64,000 bases of DNA from Rhizobium sp. AAP43 (GTDB lineage: Bacteria > Pseudomonadota > Alphaproteobacteria > Rhizobiales > Rhizobiaceae), in NCBI RefSeq assembly GCF_001296045.1, contig NZ_LJHS01000035.1, positions 1 through 64,000 of the forward strand. The letters run 5' to 3'. Below, in pieces: positions 59,662 to 64,000 of this stretch; the first letter of the stretch is position 1; each line of letters begins with the position of its first letter. The position numbers and the translations under genes were made by a program. Under the pieces are notes generated by a model. That model was not told the DNA's origin. It ran no database searches and worked only from the letters and a program-made list of their open reading frames with translations.

Positions 59662-61707
59662 ATGACTGATTTTGACGGCATCGTCCCGGCGATTGCCGAG
59701 GCCTTGCGCAAACGTGGCTACGACACCCTTACGCCCGTGCAGCAGGCGATGATTGATCCCGAACTTGAAACGCGCGATGCACTCGTGTCGGCGCAGACAG
59801 GTTCCGGCAAGACCGTAGCCTTCGGGCTTGCCATGGCGCCGACTTTGCTTGGCTCGGATCAGCGTTTCGGACGCGCTGGTGCACCTCTCGCTCTGGCCAT
59901 CGCCCCGACGCGCGAACTTGCAATGCAGGTCAAGCGCGAACTCGAATGGCTCTATGCCGAAGCCGGCGCCATCATCGGCTCCTGTGTTGGCGGCATGGAT
60001 GTGCGCACCGAGCGCCGCGCCCTTGAACGCGGTGCCCATATCATTGTCGGCACGCCGGGTCGCTTGCGCGACCACATCACCCGCAAGGCCCTCGACCTGT
60101 CGCAGCTGCGCGTCGCCGTGCTCGACGAAGCCGATGAAATGCTCGATCTCGGCTTCCGCGAAGATCTCGAATTCATCCTCGAAGAGGCGCCCGCCGATCG
60201 CCGCACGCTGATGTTCTCGGCGACGGTTCCCCGTTCGATCGCAGATCTGGCCAAGAGCTATCAGCGGGATGCCCGCCGCATCGAGACGGTTTCTGAAAAG
60301 AAGCAGCATGTCGACATCGAATACCGCGCGCTCGTCGTCGCCAATCCGGACAAGGAAAATGCGATCATCAACGCGCTGCGCTTCTACGAGGCGCGCAACG
60401 CCATCGTGTTCTGTTCGACCCGCGCTGCGGTCAACCACCTGACAGCCCGCCTCCACAATCGCGGCTTCTCCGTCGTGGCACTCTCGGGCGAACTCTCCCA
60501 GAACGAGCGTACGCATGCCCTTCAGGCCATGCGTGACGGTCGCGCCCGCGTCTGCATCGCAACCGATGTTGCGGCCCGCGGGATCGACTTGCCTGGCCTC
60601 GAACTCGTCATCCACGCCGACCTGCCGACCAATTCCGAAACCCTGCTCCACCGCTCAGGCCGAACCGGGCGTGCGGGCAACAAGGGTGTGTCGGCCCTCA
60701 TCGTTCCGGTCGGCGCACGCCGCAAGGCAGAACGTCTGCTCGGCGGAGCCAATGTCAGCCCGACCTGGGCCCTGCCGCCCTCAGCCGACGAAGTACAGGC
60801 GCGTGACGACGAGCGTCTGCTTGCAGACCCATCGCTGCAAGATGCGCCGGCAGAAGACGAAGCCGCAATGGTCGCGACCCTGCTTGAAACCCACGGCGCC
60901 GACAAGGTTGCCGCCGCCTATCTGCGCCTACAGCGCGGCCATCGCTCGCCGCCGGAAGACCTGATCCCGGTCAACATGGAACAGCAGCGCAAGTCCCGCG
61001 AGATGGACGACCCGTCCAAGGCACCACCCCGTCCGCGCGCTGAACTCGGTCGCAGCCAGTGGTTCTCCGTCTCCGTCGGTCGCCGCCAGAGCGCCGAGCC
61101 GCGCTGGCTGATCCCGATGCTTTGCCGCAATGGCGGCATCACCAAGAATGAGATCGGCGCGATCCGCATCCAGCAGGAAGAAACCTTCATCGAAATCGCT
61201 GAAGACGGCGTCGAGACCTTCACCAACACGCTCGGCCAGAACATGACGCTGGAACGGGGCGTGCGCGTGTCGAAGGTGGAAGGCGTGCCGGACTTCAATG
61301 CACCGCAGAAGGATCGCCCTGCCCGTCCGCCGCGCGACGAAAACTTCAAGCCGCGCGATGACAAGCCCTATGCGGCCAAGAAATCCTTTGGCGAAAAGAA
61401 GCCCTATGGCGACCGCTATGCCGGTGGGGAAAAGAAGCCCTACGACAAGAAGCCGATGGGCGACAAGCCGTATGCCGACAAGCGCCGCGACCCGCTTGCC
61501 GCCAAGGATGCCGAAGTCTGGGGTGATGCGCCAGCACGTGCGCCGCGCGAGGACTGGGCGTCGCGCAAGCCCGCCGGCCGCGACGACCGTCCTGCCTATG
61601 CTGGCAAGAAGCCAGGCGGCCCGGGCGCTCCGCGTGATCGCGCCAAGCCTGGCCGCCCCGACAAGCCAGGCGGCTTCTCGAAGAAGGGCCCCAAGCCCCG
61701 CGGCTAA
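59662..61707 (+). CDS. DEAD-box RNA helicase with DbpA-type RNA-binding domain
   Basis: This 681-residue protein shows RGYDTLTPVQQAMI (Q motif), VSAQTGSGKTVAFGLAMAP (motif I), APTRELAMQV (Ia), VGTPGRLRDHI (Ib), AVLDEADEMLDLGF (II), LMFSATVP (III), AIVFCSTRAAVNHL (IV), ATDVAARGIDLPGLELVIH (V) and LLHRSGRTGRAGNKG (VI). A DbpA-like RNA-binding fold follows (about 450-535, QWFSVSVGRRQSAEPRWLIPM). A Lys/Tyr/Pro-rich tail of 140 residues has KKPYGDR-like repeats and is probably disordered. It resembles DeaD/CsdA, which helps 50S assembly and mRNA unwinding in cold. It is a single gene. Confidence 0.95.
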   Translation: MTDFDGIVPAIAEALRKRGYDTLTPVQQAMIDPELETRDALVSAQTGSGKTVAFGLAMAPTLLGSDQRFGRAGAPLALAIAPTRELAMQVKRELEWLYAEAGAIIGSCVGGMDVRTERRALERGAHIIVGTPGRLRDHITRKALDLSQLRVAVLDEADEMLDLGFREDLEFILEEAPADRRTLMFSATVPRSIADLAKSYQRDARRIETVSEKKQHVDIEYRALVVANPDKENAIINALRFYEARNAIVFCSTRAAVNHLTARLHNRGFSVVALSGELSQNERTHALQAMRDGRARVCIATDVAARGIDLPGLELVIHADLPTNSETLLHRSGRTGRAGNKGVSALIVPVGARRKAERLLGGANVSPTWALPPSADEVQARDDERLLADPSLQDAPAEDEAAMVATLLETHGADKVAAAYLRLQRGHRSPPEDLIPVNMEQQRKSREMDDPSKAPPRPRAELGRSQWFSVSVGRRQSAEPRWLIPMLCRNGGITKNEIGAIRIQQEETFIEIAEDGVETFTNTLGQNMTLERGVRVSKVEGVPDFNAPQKDRPARPPRDENFKPRDDKPYAAKKSFGEKKPYGDRYAGGEKKPYDKKPMGDKPYADKRRDPLAAKDAEVWGDAPARAPREDWASRKPAGRDDRPAYAGKKPGGPGAPRDRAKPGRPDKPGGFSKKGPKPRG

Positions 61708-61845
61708 TCGGTCGCGAGGCTGAGACAACGGGCCGGACCGACATGGCAATGCCATGACCGGGCGGTCCACGATCTCACCTTCAAATGGAATGGAACAATA
61801 AGGTGGCTCCCGCATTGTGCGACATCGGCACGAGCGGGGACCGTC

Positions 61846-62712
61846 TTGACACAAAACATATTGCGCGATCAGGCGGCTTGTACCGACCGCTTCGTGAAAG
61901 GGCTTGCTCGCGGACTGGCGGGCGCCCTTCTGTTTTCCCTGCCTATGCTGATGACCATGGAGATGTGGCATCTCGGGTTCTCCGTAGAGCGCGCGCGGCT
62001 TCTCCTTCTTCTCCTCATCAACCTCCCTCTGCTTCTGTTGCTATCCCACCGTATTGGCTTTGAGCGAACGAGCAGCTGGGCGGAATCCGCTCGAGATGCG
62101 ATCGTGGCCTATGCCATGGGCATTCTCGCCAGCGCCTTCATCCTGATCATCCTCGGGGTGATGACGCCGGACATGCCGCCAAACCAGTGGATTGGCATGA
62201 TCGGCATCCAGGCCGTCCCGGCAAGCATTGGCGCCTTGCTCGGACGCAGCCAGCTCAGCATGTCGTCAGACGAGGATAAGGAAGACGAAGAGCAAGGCGA
62301 TGAAGAGGCGGACCGAGGCACGAGCTATGCAACAGAACTCTTCATGATGGCCGTCGGTGCGCTCTTCCTCTCGCTTAACCTTGCGCCGACCGAAGAGATC
62401 ATGTTGATCGCCTACAAGATGAGCCACCTGCACGCACTGGCATTGGTCGTCCTGTCCTTGTCGGTCATGCACGGCTTCGTCTATTCGCTCGCCTTTCGTG
62501 GCGGTCACAGCGTGGAAGAAGGCGCGGACAGATGGCACGCTTTCATCCGCTTCACCTTGCCCGGCTACGTCGTCGCATTTGCCGTCAGTTACTACAGCCT
62601 TTGGACCTTTCAGGGGCTGGACGATCTGGCAGCCATCGAGATCGTGCTCGCTGTTATCGTCCTCACTTTTCCAGCAGCTATCGGCGCTGCTGCTGCCCGG
62701 CTCATCCTCTAG
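61846..62712 (+). CDS. TIGR02587 family integral membrane protein (DUF2391)
   Basis: The 288-residue protein has about seven spans in two groups, divided by an acidic cytosolic loop (SSDEDKEDEEQGDEEADRG, about 145-163). FVKGLARGLAGALLFSLPMLMTMEMWHLGF at the start and LFLSLNLAPTEEIMLIAYKMSHLHALALVVLSL in the second half are the TIGR02587/DUF2391 signature. Function unknown. I chose TTG 61846, with GGGGA 5 bases upstream; no ATG or GTG start fits. The TIGR02588 gene follows after 8 bases. The two families are usually found together, so they probably form one membrane complex. Confidence 0.87.
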   Translation: MTQNILRDQAACTDRFVKGLARGLAGALLFSLPMLMTMEMWHLGFSVERARLLLLLLINLPLLLLLSHRIGFERTSSWAESARDAIVAYAMGILASAFILIILGVMTPDMPPNQWIGMIGIQAVPASIGALLGRSQLSMSSDEDKEDEEQGDEEADRGTSYATELFMMAVGALFLSLNLAPTEEIMLIAYKMSHLHALALVVLSLSVMHGFVYSLAFRGGHSVEEGADRWHAFIRFTLPGYVVAFAVSYYSLWTFQGLDDLAAIEIVLAVIVLTFPAAIGAAAARLIL

Positions 62713-62720
62713 GAGTTTCC

Positions 62721-63131
62721 ATGACACTTGATCGCAAAGGGAAGAATGCGGAAACTTCCAATCCCCTGTGGATCGAGTGGGGCACTGGCATCGTTTCGCT
62801 TGTTCTCGTCGCCGGTCTGATTGGCTGGGTCGCAGTCGATCTGGTCTTCGCCAAAGACAATCCTCCGGACCTCACAGTGGGTGTCACCGCAGTCGACAAA
62901 GTTGAATCCGGTTGGCTTGTCCGATTCGAAATCGCGAACATGGGCTCGCAAACCGCTGCGGAAGTCCAGGTTGAAGGCAATCTTGAAGCCAGTGGAGAAA
63001 CTGTTGAAGAAGCATCAGCCACAGTCGACTACGTCCCCGGACAATCTAAGGCACGGGGCGGCCTGATCTTTTTCCAAAATCCGGATGAGATGCAACTTAC
63101 CTTACGCGCTGTCGGCTATCGACAGCCATGA
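62721..63131 (+). CDS. TIGR02588 family membrane-anchored protein
   Basis: The 136-residue protein has one N-terminal span (WIEWGTGIVSLVLVAGLIGWVAVDLVF, about 17-43) and then a soluble beta-rich domain (LTVGVTAVDKVESGWLVRFEIANMGSQTAAEVQVEGNLEASGE) that looks like a small Ig-like fold on the periplasmic face. AGGAG lies 6 bases before the ATG. It is co-transcribed with the TIGR02587 gene (8-base gap). Function unknown. The pair deserves joint study because they nearly always co-occur. Confidence 0.87.
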   Translation: MTLDRKGKNAETSNPLWIEWGTGIVSLVLVAGLIGWVAVDLVFAKDNPPDLTVGVTAVDKVESGWLVRFEIANMGSQTAAEVQVEGNLEASGETVEEASATVDYVPGQSKARGGLIFFQNPDEMQLTLRAVGYRQP

Positions 63132-63370
63132 GAAAGCGCTGGCGGAAATGCAATCTGAAGTTTTAAATTTACGAAGTATTAATCGATGCCGCACTAAAAA
63201 TCATCGAAGAGTATTTCAGGTCGGCTTCGACTCCCATGACAGCCAGACCAGTCAAAACTCGTCGGGTGATAAGGCATAAATTGCAAAGCGATTGATCACT
63301 AACCAGACGGTGCGGCAGGGGCAAGGGCCGACCGAATGGGTTGACGAACTTCATTGCGCGAAGAAGATCG

Positions 63371-64000
63371 ATGCTCAAAAATCGTATCGAAGAATGGATC
63401 ATTCGGGATATTGGCCCGACCGAGTTCGACAACTGGGACAATGTCATGCGCTTTGCGCTACGCTTGTCCGTCAGGATCGCGCTCGTTGCCTGTGGCATGG
63501 TTGCCGGCATTCTTGCGCTGATGCATCACTTCGAGCTTCTCCTCAATCCCCTGTGGCGCGATCTTGCGATCGGTTGCTGTATCGCAGCATTGGTCGGGTT
63601 CAATCTGACGATGATCGCATCAATGTATATGGGCTATGCCGTCATCCATCTGGCCAAGACACGCCTTGAATTCCAGCAATTGAGCCGGACGGATATGCTC
63701 TCTGGACTCCTCAATCGGCGGGCTTTCATTGAAGAGATGTCAGGTATCGACCGCGGTCAACTTCTCGTGCTCGACATAGATCGTTTCAAGCAGATCAACG
63801 ACAAATTTGGTCACATGGCGGGAGACGACGTGATCGTCGCCGTTGCCACGATGTTGCGGGAAATGATCGACACGCCGCACAAGGTCGCCCGGATCGGCGG
63901 CGAGGAATTCGCAGTCCTTTTTGTCGGCATCGATGGTTCAGAAGCCTTGTCCCGCGCTGAAAAGATCCGCCGCATCGTGGAATCCAACACAACCCAGCTG
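63371..64000 (+). CDS. Diguanylate cyclase (GGDEF), cut by the window end
   Basis: The first 210 codons are present. The N-terminal part has two membrane spans (IALVACGMVAGILALMHHFEL and DLAIGCCIAALVGFNLTMI). The GGDEF domain follows from about residue 105 (SRTDMLSGLLNRRAFIEEM, LVLDIDRFKQINDKFGHMAGDDVI) with an intact active site ARIGGEEFAVL. It should make c-di-GMP. No inhibitory RxxD motif is seen in the part present. The C-terminus lies beyond base 64000. The 239 bases before it are AT-rich and hold no other gene. Confidence 0.93.
   Translation, partial: MLKNRIEEWIIRDIGPTEFDNWDNVMRFALRLSVRIALVACGMVAGILALMHHFELLLNPLWRDLAIGCCIAALVGFNLTMIASMYMGYAVIHLAKTRLEFQQLSRTDMLSGLLNRRAFIEEMSGIDRGQLLVLDIDRFKQINDKFGHMAGDDVIVAVATMLREMIDTPHKVARIGGEEFAVLFVGIDGSEALSRAEKIRRIVESNTTQL

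Noticed and set aside
1-64000. CRISPR arrays, insertion sequences, integrases, tRNA or rRNA genes, toxin-antitoxin pairs
   Set aside because: No regularly spaced repeats, transposase motifs or tRNA-like folds other than tmRNA were seen on either strand by reading; no search was run.

Overview
The window is chromosomal DNA of a member of the Rhizobiaceae (Rhizobium/Agrobacterium group, Alphaproteobacteria), GC-rich and densely packed. Three things point there. First, the tmRNA gene is circularly permuted (two-piece), with an encoded tag reading ANDNNAKGYALAA, and an alpha-type SspB lies next to it. Second, the gene blocks ilvB-ilvH / miaA-serB / degP-hflC-hflK-folA-thyA are of rhizobial type. 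Third, several families typical of rhizobia are present (DUF6074, DUF4169, DUF1127, a MerR/LuxR hybrid, SspB-alpha). No phage, IS element, CRISPR array, tRNA or rRNA is visible. No gene-free stretch exceeds about 280 bases.

Layout. 1-5 kb: the end of an unidentified gene and its terminator, an Lrp regulator divergent from an Asp/Glu racemase, pdxJ, and two unusual regulators (a shortened TPR/TolB-like regulator and a MerR-LuxR hybrid coupled to a 21-codon upstream frame). 4.5-11.3 kb: a DUF4405 membrane protein, a RecD-like helicase, a cobalt-type nitrile hydratase operon led by a LysE exporter, then an aldo/keto reductase, SDR-DoxX fusion and DUF2269 cluster. 11.4-14.6 kb: an ArsR-type regulator and ilvB-ilvH preceded by a complete attenuator (promoter, apparently leaderless leader peptide rich in Val/Leu/Ile codons, hairpins, terminator). 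14.7-23.3 kb: a HerA-like ATPase, miaA and serB with overlapping divergent starts, GNAT, a GGDEF-EAL protein and degP. 23.5-28.8 kb: thyA-folA-hflK-hflC leftward, then ssrA, sspB, DUF4169 and an RHH protein rightward.

28.8-44.8 kb: a giant AsmA protein, an FAD-linked D-2-hydroxyacid dehydrogenase, an RND efflux pair, a UvrD/PcrA helicase, thymidine kinase, DUF6074 and a membrane PQQ-dependent dehydrogenase. 45-50.7 kb: pncA, panC-panB, DUF2164, azlC-azlD and aminopeptidase P. 51-54.2 kb: a DUF1127 peptide, prmA, a Sco1/SenC protein, and a divergent pair (an unlisted 51-residue membrane peptide and a DUF2189 protein) that share a central FNR/FixK-type box. 54.4-64 kb: an MCP with a CheR-docking tail plus cheW, a small exported protein, creA, an exonuclease, GNAT, a DEAD-box helicase, the TIGR02587/TIGR02588 membrane pair and a diguanylate cyclase cut by the window end.

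Themes: most genes are core metabolism (branched-chain amino acids, serine, pyridoxal-P, thymidylate/folate, NAD, pantothenate) and quality control (tmRNA/SspB, HflKC, DegP). The accessory load is light: nitrile hydratase, the RND pump and the SDR-DoxX cluster. The signals I rate highest are the ilvB attenuator, the FixK-like box with the hidden 51-residue peptide, the micro-frame upstream of the MerR-LuxR regulator, and an FRK motif shared by the SspB tail and the DUF4169 head. I did not find a clearly new multi-gene system. All family calls come from reading motifs; no database search was run.
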